Source of the DNA: an uncultured Eggerthellaceae bacterium
GTDB lineage: Bacteria; Actinomycetota; Coriobacteriia; Coriobacteriales; Eggerthellaceae
DNA: 64,000 nt
Direction of reading: 5' to 3'
NCBI GenBank assembly: GCA_944320405.1
Contig: CALUHI010000030.1
Coordinates: 1 to 64,000 of the forward strand
This document shows positions 1 to 7,073 of this stretch, piece by piece (position 1 is the stretch's first letter; each line of letters begins with the position of its first letter). Under the pieces are notes generated by a model. It had not been told where the DNA came from and made no database searches. It saw only the letters and a program-made list of their open reading frames with translations. The position numbers and the translations under genes are program-made.

Positions 1-701
1 ATGAGGGCCGCGTGTTGTTCGACGGGCGCGACCTCGCGGACAAGCGCACGGCAGAAGATTGCCGCAGCGCAGTGGGATGGGAGTTCCAGTACCCCGAGCA
101 CCAACGGTTCGCCGCCACGGTACGTGAGGATGTGTCGTTTGGCCCACGCAACCTGGGGCTTTCCGAAGAAGAAGTGGCGGAGCGCGTAAGCGAGGCATTG
201 CGGTTGGTGCATCTGGACGAGGACGACATCGCCGAACGCAGCCCCTTCGAACTTTCGGGCGGCCAGCAGCGCCGCGTGGCGTTCGCGGGCGTTTTGGCCA
301 TGCGACCGCGCGTGCTGGTAATGGACGAACCCGTCGCCGGGCTGGACCCCGTCGCACGCGAAGAGTTCCTCGAGCTGATCGACGAGCTCCACCGCAGCGG
401 CCTGTCCATCATCATGGCGTCGCACAGCATGGACGACCTCGCGCGCCTAGCAGACCGCGTGCTGGTGCTCGCCGACGGCGAGGTGTTTCGCTTGGGCACG
501 CCGCAGGAAGTGTTCGCCGATGTCGAAGGCTTGCGCAGCATGGGGCTTGATGCACCTGCGGCGCAGCGCTTCGCTTCCGAACTGCGCGATACGGGGTTCA
601 GCCTTGCACCGCAGCTCTACGACGTGGAGTCTCTCGCAGACGCAATCGCATCCCAACTAGGCGCTGCCCAAGTGGCAGGCAAGGAGCATTCCAATGCCTA
701 G
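1..701 (+). CDS. ECF transporter ATP-binding subunit (EcfA family), 5' end cut by the window
   Basis: ATPase that powers an energy-coupling factor vitamin or metal importer together with EcfT and a substrate-binding EcfS. The reading frame is open from base 3, so the N-terminus with Walker A lies outside the window. Visible are the Q-loop region (GWEFQYPEHQ), the ABC signature LSGGQQRR, Walker B (VLVMDEPVAGLDP) and the switch His in MASHSMDD. A C-terminal tail of about 60 residues follows, as in EcfA proteins. The phrase FQYPEHQLF/RF is typical of EcfA2. The stop overlaps the start of ecfT by 8 bases, so the two are co-translated. The substrate cannot be told because the S component is not in the window. 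Confidence 0.9.
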   Translation, partial: EGRVLFDGRDLADKRTAEDCRSAVGWEFQYPEHQRFAATVREDVSFGPRNLGLSEEEVAERVSEALRLVHLDEDDIAERSPFELSGGQQRRVAFAGVLAMRPRVLVMDEPVAGLDPVAREEFLELIDELHRSGLSIIMASHSMDDLARLADRVLVLADGEVFRLGTPQEVFADVEGLRSMGLDAPAAQRFASELRDTGFSLAPQLYDVESLADAIASQLGAAQVAGKEHSNA

Positions 702-1488
702 CAGCGCCATCATCGGACGCTACTGGCCAGGCGTTAGCCCCATCCATCGGATGGACCCGCGCGCGAAGCTTCTTTTGTCCCTCGCGCTGATGGTGGTGGT
801 GTTTGCTGCGCAGACGTTTTGGGGGCTTGCCGTGTGCGCCGTGTTCACGGCAGCGTTTTTCGCCATCGCCCGCATACCGTGGGGCAAGGCGCTGCGCTCC
901 ATCGCGCCCCTGGCGTTCATCGTGGTGATAACCGCCCTGCTCAACGTGTTCTTCGTGCAAGGCGGGCGCGTGCTGTTCGAGTGGTGGATCATCCGCATAA
1001 GCGAAGGCGGCCTGGTGCAGGCGGCGTTCATCTCGTGCCGGCTTTTGCTTTTGTTGTTGGACATGAGCCTGCTCACGCTGACCACGCAGACGCTCGACCT
1101 CACCGACGCGTTCGAACATCTGCTGAAGCCTTTTTCGCGCTTGGGCGTGCCGGCTCACGAGCTCAGCATGATGATGGGCATCGCGCTGCGCTTCTTGCCG
1201 CAATTCGCCCAAGAGCTCGTTATCATCCACCGCGCCCAGGTCAGCCGCGGCGCAACGTTTTCCCAAGGCAGGGCGCGCATGCTGCTTTCGCTGATAGTGC
1301 CCCTGTTCACCAGCGCGTTCCGCCATGCGGAAACGCTTTCGGCAGCCATGGAGTCGCGCTGCTATCACGGCGGCGAAGGACGCACGCGACTGCACCCCAT
1401 GGCGCTGTCGCGCCGTGACGCGGCAGGAACAGGCGTGGTCGCGCTGATGCTTTGCTGCATCATCGCCGTGAACTTCATCCCCGCGTAA
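694..1488 (+). CDS. ecfT: ECF transporter transmembrane subunit EcfT
   Basis: 264-residue membrane scaffold that couples the ECF ATPases to the substrate-binding protein. It starts with ISPIHRMDPRAKLL-like residues (here VSPIHRMDPRAKLLLS), a hallmark of EcfT N-termini, followed by several hydrophobic helices. The C-terminal cytoplasmic coupling part carries the two Arg-containing motifs (around SRGATFSQG and MESRCYHGG) that dock into the ATPase grooves; the second usually reads ARG, here SRC-Y-HG. It overlaps the upstream ATPase gene by 8 bases. The family is certain; the transported vitamin is unknown. Confidence 0.92.
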   Translation: MPSSAIIGRYWPGVSPIHRMDPRAKLLLSLALMVVVFAAQTFWGLAVCAVFTAAFFAIARIPWGKALRSIAPLAFIVVITALLNVFFVQGGRVLFEWWIIRISEGGLVQAAFISCRLLLLLLDMSLLTLTTQTLDLTDAFEHLLKPFSRLGVPAHELSMMMGIALRFLPQFAQELVIIHRAQVSRGATFSQGRARMLLSLIVPLFTSAFRHAETLSAAMESRCYHGGEGRTRLHPMALSRRDAAGTGVVALMLCCIIAVNFIPA

Positions 1489-1505
1489 AAGAGAAAGGAT
1501 CGCGC

Positions 1506-1988
1506 ATGGCAGAAAACGCCGGCTGCAAGGCCTCTGTCGACAGAACGGGCACGCCCATCGTTGCGGGAGCAGCCTCGCAAGGGCTCACCACCATCTTGGA
1601 ATACCTCACCAGCGTGCCGGCCTGGTACCTGGCAACCTGCGAGGGCGACCAACCTCACGTGCGGCCGTTCAGCTTCGCGGCGCTGGAAGGCGGGCGCATC
1701 TGGTTTTGCACCGCCACGACCAAAGACGTCTACCGTGAGCTGCAGGCGAATCCGAAGTTTGAGCTGACCGCCTGGAAGCCCGGGCGCGGGTGGATCATCC
1801 TGCGCGGCTTGGCCGATCTCGACGATCAAGCCGGACCTGAAGTGCGCCAAGCAGGCTTTGCGCACATGGCTGCCCTCGGAGAACAGCACGCAGGGCCCAA
1901 CGACCCCGAGCTCACGTTTTTCAGCATGAAGGACGCGCAAACCTGGCTCTGCGACATCGAAGGCACCTGGGAACCACTCGCGCTTTAA
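1506..1988 (+). CDS. pyridoxamine 5'-phosphate oxidase-like flavin-fold protein
   Basis: 160-residue protein of the split-barrel FMN/PPOX superfamily. The core pattern is YLTSVPAWYLATCEGDQPHVRPFSFAA, then IWFCTATTKDVYRELQANPKFEL, the usual opening of the barrel with the strand that contacts flavin phosphate. Start is the ATG at 1506 because GAGAAAGGA sits just upstream; a longer frame from 1452 overlaps ecfT and lacks a site. It lies 17 bases after ecfT and may be in the same transcript, although no functional link to vitamin uptake is proven (FMN binding would fit a riboflavin importer). Members of this family include reductases and orphan FMN-binding proteins; the substrate is not predictable. 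Confidence 0.8.
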   Translation: MAENAGCKASVDRTGTPIVAGAASQGLTTILEYLTSVPAWYLATCEGDQPHVRPFSFAALEGGRIWFCTATTKDVYRELQANPKFELTAWKPGRGWIILRGLADLDDQAGPEVRQAGFAHMAALGEQHAGPNDPELTFFSMKDAQTWLCDIEGTWEPLAL

Positions 1989-1995
1989 AACGAAA

Positions 1996-2023
1996 AGGGC
2001 CTTCGCATCGATGAGAAGGCCCT
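1996..2023 (-). terminator. intrinsic terminator of the DUF1292 gene
   Basis: Stem AGGGCCTT/AAGGCCCT (1996-2003 and 2016-2023). Read on the minus strand it is followed by TTTTCGTTTT, so it ends the minus-strand gene at 2048. On the plus strand no T tract follows, although the hairpin sits right after the PPOX gene. Confidence 0.8.
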
Positions 2024-2047
2024 GACTCAACAGCTTCGTTTCGGCAA

Positions 2048-2380
2048 TTACTCGAAACGGTAGATATCCTTGGTGGCTTCCTTGAAATCAGCGTACACCT
2101 CGTTGGCGATGCCCTCGTCTTCCACCAGCTCGAATGCAGCGGGCTGGCCCTCTTCGTCAAGCTCGACCACTTCAAGCAGAATGACCTCACCGGACGACTT
2201 CGCCGGAGCATCCTCGGTCACCGGGAAGAAGAAGCCATAGCTGCGGCCATTGTGCAAAATGAGCCCGAGGAACTCCATCAGGGTCTCGTCACCATGCTCG
2301 TCCTCCATCGAGAACGTGATGCCCTCTTCAACCGGCGGACAGAAATTCGGGGCACTGCCCGTGCGCACTTCCTCGCTCAT
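2048..2380 (-). CDS. DUF1292 family protein (YrzB-like)
   Basis: 110-residue acidic protein. The body reads GITFSMEDEHGDETLMEFLGLILHNGRSYGFFFPV, then EVILLEVVELDE and a C-terminal DEGIANEVYADFKE, matching the small Gram-positive DUF1292 family (Bacillus YrzB), whose function is unknown. The start at 2380 is preceded by AAGAAAGGA; an in-frame ATG 69 bases upstream has no ribosome site. It is the last gene before the terminator at 1996-2023 and runs in the same direction as the P-type ATPase upstream, separated by about 70 bases. Confidence 0.85.
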   Translation of the reverse strand: MSEEVRTGSAPNFCPPVEEGITFSMEDEHGDETLMEFLGLILHNGRSYGFFFPVTEDAPAKSSGEVILLEVVELDEEGQPAAFELVEDEGIANEVYADFKEATKDIYRFE

Positions 2381-2453
2381 GGGGTTCCTTTCTTCCCAAG
2401 GACACCCGGCAGCGCGGATGCCCGCTTTCTTTGCGCACAAGGGTACCATACCG

Positions 2454-4550
2454 TCACATCGATTTGCTCCGCACCCTATACGGCGCTGAGCACCGTAGAC
2501 TCAACGCGACCGTGGAAGCGTTGTGAAGCAGCGAAGAAACCTGCGGCGTCACCACGCCCGCAATACCGCCTGCGAGCAATGCGGAATTGACAGCTATCAC
2601 CTGCGCGAATGACGCATCAAGCCGACGCATGAGGTTCGTCGACAGCATTCTCAACGACACAAGAGAAGCAAGATCGCCGTCGGAGAGCGTGATGTCGGCA
2701 ACCTCTTTCGCAATCGCTGTGCCCGCAGCCATCGCCACGCCAACGTTAGCAGCAGAAAGCGCCGGCGAATCGTTCACGCCATCGCCCACCATCACGACAC
2801 GACGACCTTGCGAGACAAGCCGTTCGACATAAGCATGTTTCTGTTCGGGCAACAGGTTCGCTTCGTATTCCTCAATGCCAGCTTCGCCCGCAATGCGTGC
2901 AGCAGCTCGCTCGTTGTCACCTGTAAGCATGACGATGCGATCGAATCCGAGATCCTTCAATCGGGCGATGCTTTCGGCGACGTCGGACTTGAGCGGATCC
3001 TCGATCCCGATAGCACCCACCAGGTTGCCGTCAACCGCCAGGTAAAGAACCGAGAGGCCCTCTGCTTCAGCTTCTATTTTCGCACGCTGATAATCGCTGA
3101 CAGAAACGCCTTCATCGCCAATGACGAAATGCTCGCTGCCTATAACCACGCGTTTGCCGTCAAGCGAAGAGGCGATGCCGTGCGCGACGATGTACTCCAC
3201 TTCTGCGTGGCGTTCGCGGTGCCTGAGGTTGCGCTCCGCAGCCGCACGAACAACCGCACGGGCAACAGGATGCGGAAAATGCTCTTCAAGGCACGCGGCA
3301 AGCCTCAGGATCTGCCCGCGGTTCCATCCATCAAGTGCAATGACGCATGCCACCTGGGGAGTCGCCTCGGTAAGCGTGCCCGTCTTGTCGAACACAATTG
3401 TGTCGGCGGCAGCGAATTCCTCAAAGCATTGCGAGCCTTTCACAGTGAATCCCGCTTTCGCGCTTTGGCTCATAGCCGAAAGCACAGCGATCGACCCCGT
3501 AAGCTTAAGCGCACAGGAATAGTCGACCATAAGCGCCGCCGATGTCTTAGCCAAGCTTCTTGTTGTAAGCGCAACGGCGCCGGCAAGCAAGAAATTCCAT
3601 GGCACAACAGAATCGGCCAGCCGTTCGCGCCGCGTTTGCGCACATCCTTTGAGCGATTCGGACAGCTCTACAAGCGACATGATGGAGCGGAGCTTCGTGT
3701 CACCCGCACTCGATCGCACGCGCACGAAAATCTCGCCCTCTTCAACAGCGGTACCCGCAAACACATCGTCGCCAACAGCGCGCTCGACAGCAAGTGGCTC
3801 ACCAGTAAGCGTCGACTGGTTCACCATTGCCATGCCACATTCAACTACGCCATCGGCGCAAATGGGCATGCCGGTTCGCACGACCACAAGATCGCCCGCC
3901 GCCAACTCAGACGAGCTTATGCTGATTTCCTGATCGCCTTCAATCTTCTGCGCGGTTTCCGGAACTGCCAACAGCGAGTGAATGAGCTCGTTTTCCGAAC
4001 GTGCGCGCGTGTAATCCTCAAGCGTTTCTCCGACATCAAGCAAAAACATGGTTTCACTTGCCGTCTTGGGGTCGCGCTTGAGAAACGACACCCCAATCGC
4101 CGCTGCATCGAGCACAGGCACATCCAAACGACAGCGACCGATCGAACGGAGCGCGTCTTTGAGGAAGTGCCGGTAGCGCCATGCCGCCCAAGCAGCGCGA
4201 AGAGGAAGCGGAGCGAACAGCTTGCGCATCATATGGAAGCCGACAAGCGCCGCAAGATCGAGCATCAACGCATGCGTGCGCGGTGCAAGCGAAACGATGC
4301 AACGCGAACGGGCATCATCAATTGCGCGAGCATCAATGCGGGAAAGGGACTCCAACACTGCACTCCGCGCCCCGTCGACTTGGCGGTAGCTCACCGCAAC
4401 AGACCCGATGCGGGGGTACACGACCGCTTTCTCCACACAGGGGATCTCCTCGATCACCGTCGAGAACGCATCGAGATCTTCGTCTGGGACCTGCCCGACA
4501 AGCCTGACGCGCACTCTGCCGGGAACCTCGTGCTCGATCGAGAAGTCCAT
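2454..4550 (-). CDS. P1B-type heavy-metal ATPase with a non-canonical TM6 motif
   Basis: 698-residue membrane pump that moves a metal ion using ATP. It has an N-terminal ferredoxin-like domain (GRVRVRLVG, residues 11-19) without the usual CxxC metal site, actuator TGEP (249-252), phosphorylation motif DKTGT (388-392), the P1B-specific HP dipeptide (427-428) and the hinge GDGVNDSPAL (589-598). The membrane-embedded metal site that is normally CPC, CPH or SPC reads SCALKL (345-350). That and the missing CxxC make the substrate uncertain; Mn, Fe or Zn are possible. It follows the DUF6110 gene by four bases, a pairing seen in Firmicutes as well, so the small protein probably works with the pump. 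Divergent promoters upstream suggest metal-responsive control. Confidence 0.9.
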   Translation of the reverse strand: MDFSIEHEVPGRVRVRLVGQVPDEDLDAFSTVIEEIPCVEKAVVYPRIGSVAVSYRQVDGARSAVLESLSRIDARAIDDARSRCIVSLAPRTHALMLDLAALVGFHMMRKLFAPLPLRAAWAAWRYRHFLKDALRSIGRCRLDVPVLDAAAIGVSFLKRDPKTASETMFLLDVGETLEDYTRARSENELIHSLLAVPETAQKIEGDQEISISSSELAAGDLVVVRTGMPICADGVVECGMAMVNQSTLTGEPLAVERAVGDDVFAGTAVEEGEIFVRVRSSAGDTKLRSIMSLVELSESLKGCAQTRRERLADSVVPWNFLLAGAVALTTRSLAKTSAALMVDYSCALKLTGSIAVLSAMSQSAKAGFTVKGSQCFEEFAAADTIVFDKTGTLTEATPQVACVIALDGWNRGQILRLAACLEEHFPHPVARAVVRAAAERNLRHRERHAEVEYIVAHGIASSLDGKRVVIGSEHFVIGDEGVSVSDYQRAKIEAEAEGLSVLYLAVDGNLVGAIGIEDPLKSDVAESIARLKDLGFDRIVMLTGDNERAAARIAGEAGIEEYEANLLPEQKHAYVERLVSQGRRVVMVGDGVNDSPALSAANVGVAMAAGTAIAKEVADITLSDGDLASLVSLRMLSTNLMRRLDASFAQVIAVNSALLAGGIAGVVTPQVSSLLHNASTVALSLRCSAPYRVRSKSM

Positions 4551-4554
4551 TGCG

Positions 4555-4842
4555 CTACTTTTCGGGGTTCGACGCTGCGTCTACCACATCCTCGGATGCC
4601 CGCTGCTCTTCAGACTCGAAAGATTGCGAGCTGTTGATGTAGCTTGCCTCTGCAACGATGTCATCCACCTGCGCTTTGGCCTCTTCGACAATGCTGGAAT
4701 AGCTTTCCTTCGCGCGCAGACCGTAGGCGACGCCCTGAACGTAGCAGCGCTTCGCCGCCGGACTTGTCAGCGCTTTGATGCCGACCGTTCCAAGAAGAAA
4801 GCCCGCCCCTACCAGCAATCCGTTTCTCGTTCCGTCCTTCAT
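4555..4842 (-). CDS. DUF6110-like small membrane-anchored protein
   Basis: 95-residue protein, first gene of the P-type ATPase operon. An N-terminal glycine-rich hydrophobic stretch (LLVGAGFLLGTVGIKAL) is followed by SPAAKRCYVQGVAYGLRAKESY and an amphipathic acidic tail. This matches my recollection of the DUF6110 family, which sits next to the same class of P1B ATPase in Firmicutes. A strong site (GGGAGG, 7 bases upstream) marks the start at 4842. A role as accessory or assembly factor of the pump is an inference from gene order only. Confidence 0.72.
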   Translation of the reverse strand: MKDGTRNGLLVGAGFLLGTVGIKALTSPAAKRCYVQGVAYGLRAKESYSSIVEEAKAQVDDIVAEASYINSSQSFESEEQRASEDVVDAASNPEK

Positions 4843-4877
4843 GATGCCTCCCTTTCTGCTCTGCGATGAACTTTTAG

Positions 4878-4928
4878 TTGCAAACAGCTAACTTTTTGAA
4901 CGATAATGCGGTGTGCAAGCTTTGTCAA
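4878..4928. promoter_or_regulatory. overlapping divergent promoters with imperfect palindrome
   Basis: Plus strand: -35 TTGCAA (4878-4883), 18-base spacer, -10 GATAAT (4902-4907), driving the microprotein at 4953. Minus strand: -35 TTGACA (4923-4928), 17-base spacer, -10 TATCGT (4900-4905), driving DUF6110 and the ATPase. The two -10 elements overlap almost completely, so only one polymerase can bind at a time. An imperfect palindrome (TTAGTTG, four bases, CAGCTAA) covers 4875-4892 and may be an operator, perhaps for a DtxR/MntR-type repressor. Confidence 0.6.
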
Positions 4929-4952
4929 CCATGTCAAACTTTGGAGGCTGCC

Positions 4953-5033
4953 ATGAAAAGACATCGTTTTTGGGCGTGGGCAAGCGTCGTCTGCGCAATT
5001 ATGACGATATACACCGGCTACAAACACAAATAG
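4953..5033 (+). CDS. 26-residue membrane microprotein (DUF6219-like)
   Basis: ATG at 4953 lies six bases after a perfect GGAGG (4943-4947). It encodes 26 residues: a short basic start (MKRHR), one hydrophobic helix (FWAWASVVCAIMTIYTG) and a YKHK end, followed by TAG and a run of T. The HRFWAW...YTGYKHK pattern matches small proteins I recall from Firmicutes annotated as DUF6219; this identity is from memory. A good promoter precedes it (4878-4907). It is divergent from the metal ATPase operon with overlapping -10 boxes, so a link to metal homeostasis is likely but unproven. It is shorter than most gene finders report. Confidence 0.65.
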   Translation: MKRHRFWAWASVVCAIMTIYTGYKHK

Positions 5034-5060
5034 TTTTTTCGGAGCAAAGGCAGGCAAGGC

Positions 5061-5228
5061 TTACGAATCGGAGCCGCGGCGATTATCTTTATCGCAATCG
5101 CCGCTTCCGTGGCAGTCGCGCTTGCCCGTCCAGCTGCGAACGGCAACACGCAACGCAAGCGCGAATAGAATCAAAACGACGATGGTGATAACCACCGTCG
5201 ACGCGTTCAGCTCCAGATCCTGAATCAT
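5061..5228 (-). CDS. short Cys-containing single-pass membrane protein (FeoB-associated-like)
   Basis: 55-residue protein: about 12 polar residues, one transmembrane helix (VVITIVVLILFALALRVAV), then a basic and Cys/His-containing tail, CHGSGDCDKDN. Size and layout resemble the FeoB-associated Cys-rich membrane proteins, though no feoA/feoB is nearby. A frame open to 5312 exists, but a -10 box (TACAAT, 5311-5316) places the transcript start near 5304, so the ATG at 5228 is preferred. An IdeR-like box overlaps the promoter, which argues for iron or manganese control. The identity is tentative. Confidence 0.5.
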   Translation of the reverse strand: MIQDLELNASTVVITIVVLILFALALRVAVRSWTGKRDCHGSGDCDKDNRRGSDS

Positions 5229-5276
5229 ATCCGTCTTCGACCCTTCTTCCCGCCCGACACGCAAAAGCCCACTCGG

Positions 5277-5304
5277 AACGCCCCGCTGAATAGCGGGGCG
5301 TTTT
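5277..5304. other. GC-rich hairpin near the 5' end of the minus-strand transcript
   Basis: Stem AACGCCCCGCT/AGCGGGGCGTT with a four-base loop. On the plus strand it is followed by TT and looks like a weak terminator for the microprotein transcript. On the minus strand it lies exactly where the transcript of the 5228 gene should begin, so it would form a 5' stem-loop in that mRNA. Confidence 0.55.
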
Positions 5305-5324
5305 CCAAGCATTGTAGCACAAAG

Positions 5325-5343
5325 TTAGATTAGGCTAATTTAA
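5325..5343 (-). promoter_or_regulatory. IdeR/DtxR-like iron box overlapping a promoter -35
   Basis: The 19-base site TTAGATTAGGCTAATTTAA matches the actinobacterial IdeR/DtxR consensus (TTAGGTTAGGCTAACCTAA) at 16 of 19 positions by eye. It overlaps the -35 region of a minus-strand promoter whose -10 is TACAAT (5311-5316) and also covers the stop codon of the ABC transporter gene. Placement over the -35 fits repression of the Cys-containing membrane protein gene when metal is plentiful. Confidence 0.65.
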
Positions 5344-7073
5344 AGTGCCCACTCGGCACTTTCGGTCTGCAGGCGCACCATACGGGCGAACAAGCCTCCG
5401 CGTTCCAGAAGCTCCTGCGGGCTGCCCTGCTCAGCCACACGGCCCCTGTCGAGTACGACCACCTTGTCAGCTGCCATGACGGTGCGCATACGGTGCGCAA
5501 TCACGATCACCGTCTTGCCGACGAGCAGGCGGGAAAGCGCGCCCTGCACCTCGGTCTCGTTCTCCACGTCAAGAGAAGCCGTCGCCTCGTCAAGCAGTAC
5601 GATAGGAGCATCCTTCAGAAGCGCCCGCGCGATGGAGATGCGCTGGCGCTCGCCACCGGAAAGCCGTGCGCCGTTCTCGCCGATGGGCGTGTCGTAGCCC
5701 TGCGGCAACCTGCCCACGAACTCGTCGCAGTTCGCCGCGTGCGCAGCGGCAAGCACCTCTTCGTCGGTGGCACCGCGCCGCCCAAGTCGAATGTTGCCCA
5801 TCACGGTATCGTCAAAGAGCACCACATCCTGGAACACCACCGAGAAATCGCGCAGCAGCACCTCAGGGTCGACCCGCGCCACGTCAACGCCACCTACGGT
5901 CACGCGTCCTTCGGTAGCATCCCACAAACGCGCCGACAGTCGCGCGCACGTCGACTTGCCCGAACCCGAAGGTCCCACGAGCGCCGTAACTTCGCCCTCA
6001 CGCGCGACAAACTCCACGCCGTCGAGAACTTTCCCGCCTTCGCCGTAGGAAAAGCCCACGTCCTCGAATGCCACAGTGTGGCCTTGCGGTTCAAACGACT
6101 CCGATCCTGCAGCTAGCGGTTCGTCGTAGAAGTCTTTCATGCGCGCAGCAGACGTTTTAGCGGAAAACAGCTCCGCAATAAGCATCAGGCACTGGTCAAA
6201 CGGCGCATAAATGCGCGACGCCACCAGCAGGAAATAGAACAGTGTCATGAAGCCGCACGAACCATCAAGCACGAGAATCGAACCAAAAAGGATGGTAGTG
6301 GCAATGCCCAGCCTCAACACGATCTGGGCGCCGTTCACGCAGACGCCGCACGCGATCTCTGATTTCGCCGCCTGGCGCTCTGCGGCATCGATGTCGGCGC
6401 GGATATGCTCGAGGTATCGCTCTTCCTGGTTGGTCGCGCGCACCTCGCGCACGCATTCGAGCGCCTCCTGGATGTCCTCGGATATAGCAAGCCCTTTCAT
6501 GCGCGTGGCATGCATCATAGGCTGCAACGCCCGACGTGCGCCGAACAGCAACCCAAGCGCCACCGGTGCGCTCCAGAGAGCCGCGATAGCCAGTCGCCAA
6601 TCAAACGCAAGCAGTCCCACTGCTGTAACCCCCAACATGATGTAGGCACCGTAAAGCTCGGGCAGCACGTGACTGTAAGCGTGTTCAATGGTCTTTACGT
6701 CGCCCATGATGGTTTCGGTGAGATCTGCCAGGTCGCGCCTACCGAAAAACGATAGCGGGAGCTTTCGCAAGCGTTCGGCAAGCCTGATGCGCAACCTGCC
6801 GCTTTCTTTGTAAATGACGCCGTACTGGTAGTAGTAGGCGAAGTATTCGGTGATGAACAGCACGACCGCAAACACGATGAGCCCAACGGCAAACGGCACG
6901 ATATCGGGCAGCGCCGCCCCGCCCGTCAGATGGTCCATGAATGCGCCCATCGCCAGAAAGAGTGCTCCCACACCTGCGAACACCACAAGGTTCGACACGG
7001 CGGTCCAAATGGCTCCCAGCTTGACGTTGCGCACACCCTCGTCGGTAAGCCCGTATTTCTGTTTGATGGACAT
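5340..7073 (-). CDS. ABC transporter permease/ATPase, siderophore-import type (YbtP/IrtB-like)
   Basis: 577-residue half-transporter: a six-helix membrane domain (about 20-310) and an ATPase domain with Walker A GPSGSGKS (367-374), signature LSGGE (471-475) and Walker B IVLLDE (491-496). It starts with TAGATG immediately after the partner gene's stop, so the two are translationally coupled and surely form a heterodimer. Exporter-fold pairs with a divergent AraC regulator are the arrangement of yersiniabactin YbtPQ, which import ferric siderophore; the neighbouring IdeR-like box supports an iron role. A multidrug exporter is the alternative. The last codons form a hairpin (AAAGTGCC/GGCACTTT, 5342-5363). 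Confidence 0.85.
   Translation of the reverse strand: MSIKQKYGLTDEGVRNVKLGAIWTAVSNLVVFAGVGALFLAMGAFMDHLTGGAALPDIVPFAVGLIVFAVVLFITEYFAYYYQYGVIYKESGRLRIRLAERLRKLPLSFFGRRDLADLTETIMGDVKTIEHAYSHVLPELYGAYIMLGVTAVGLLAFDWRLAIAALWSAPVALGLLFGARRALQPMMHATRMKGLAISEDIQEALECVREVRATNQEERYLEHIRADIDAAERQAAKSEIACGVCVNGAQIVLRLGIATTILFGSILVLDGSCGFMTLFYFLLVASRIYAPFDQCLMLIAELFSAKTSAARMKDFYDEPLAAGSESFEPQGHTVAFEDVGFSYGEGGKVLDGVEFVAREGEVTALVGPSGSGKSTCARLSARLWDATEGRVTVGGVDVARVDPEVLLRDFSVVFQDVVLFDDTVMGNIRLGRRGATDEEVLAAAHAANCDEFVGRLPQGYDTPIGENGARLSGGERQRISIARALLKDAPIVLLDEATASLDVENETEVQGALSRLLVGKTVIVIAHRMRTVMAADKVVVLDRGRVAEQGSPQELLERGGLFARMVRLQTESAEWAL

Noticed and set aside
2808-4637. 609-codon open frame on the plus strand opposite the P-type ATPase
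   Set aside because: Arg/His/Cys-rich translation without domains; antisense of a clear gene in GC-rich DNA.
4913-5188. 91-codon plus-strand frame overlapping the microprotein
   Set aside because: No ribosome site and an unusual composition; the 26-codon frame in another phase has the GGAGG site.
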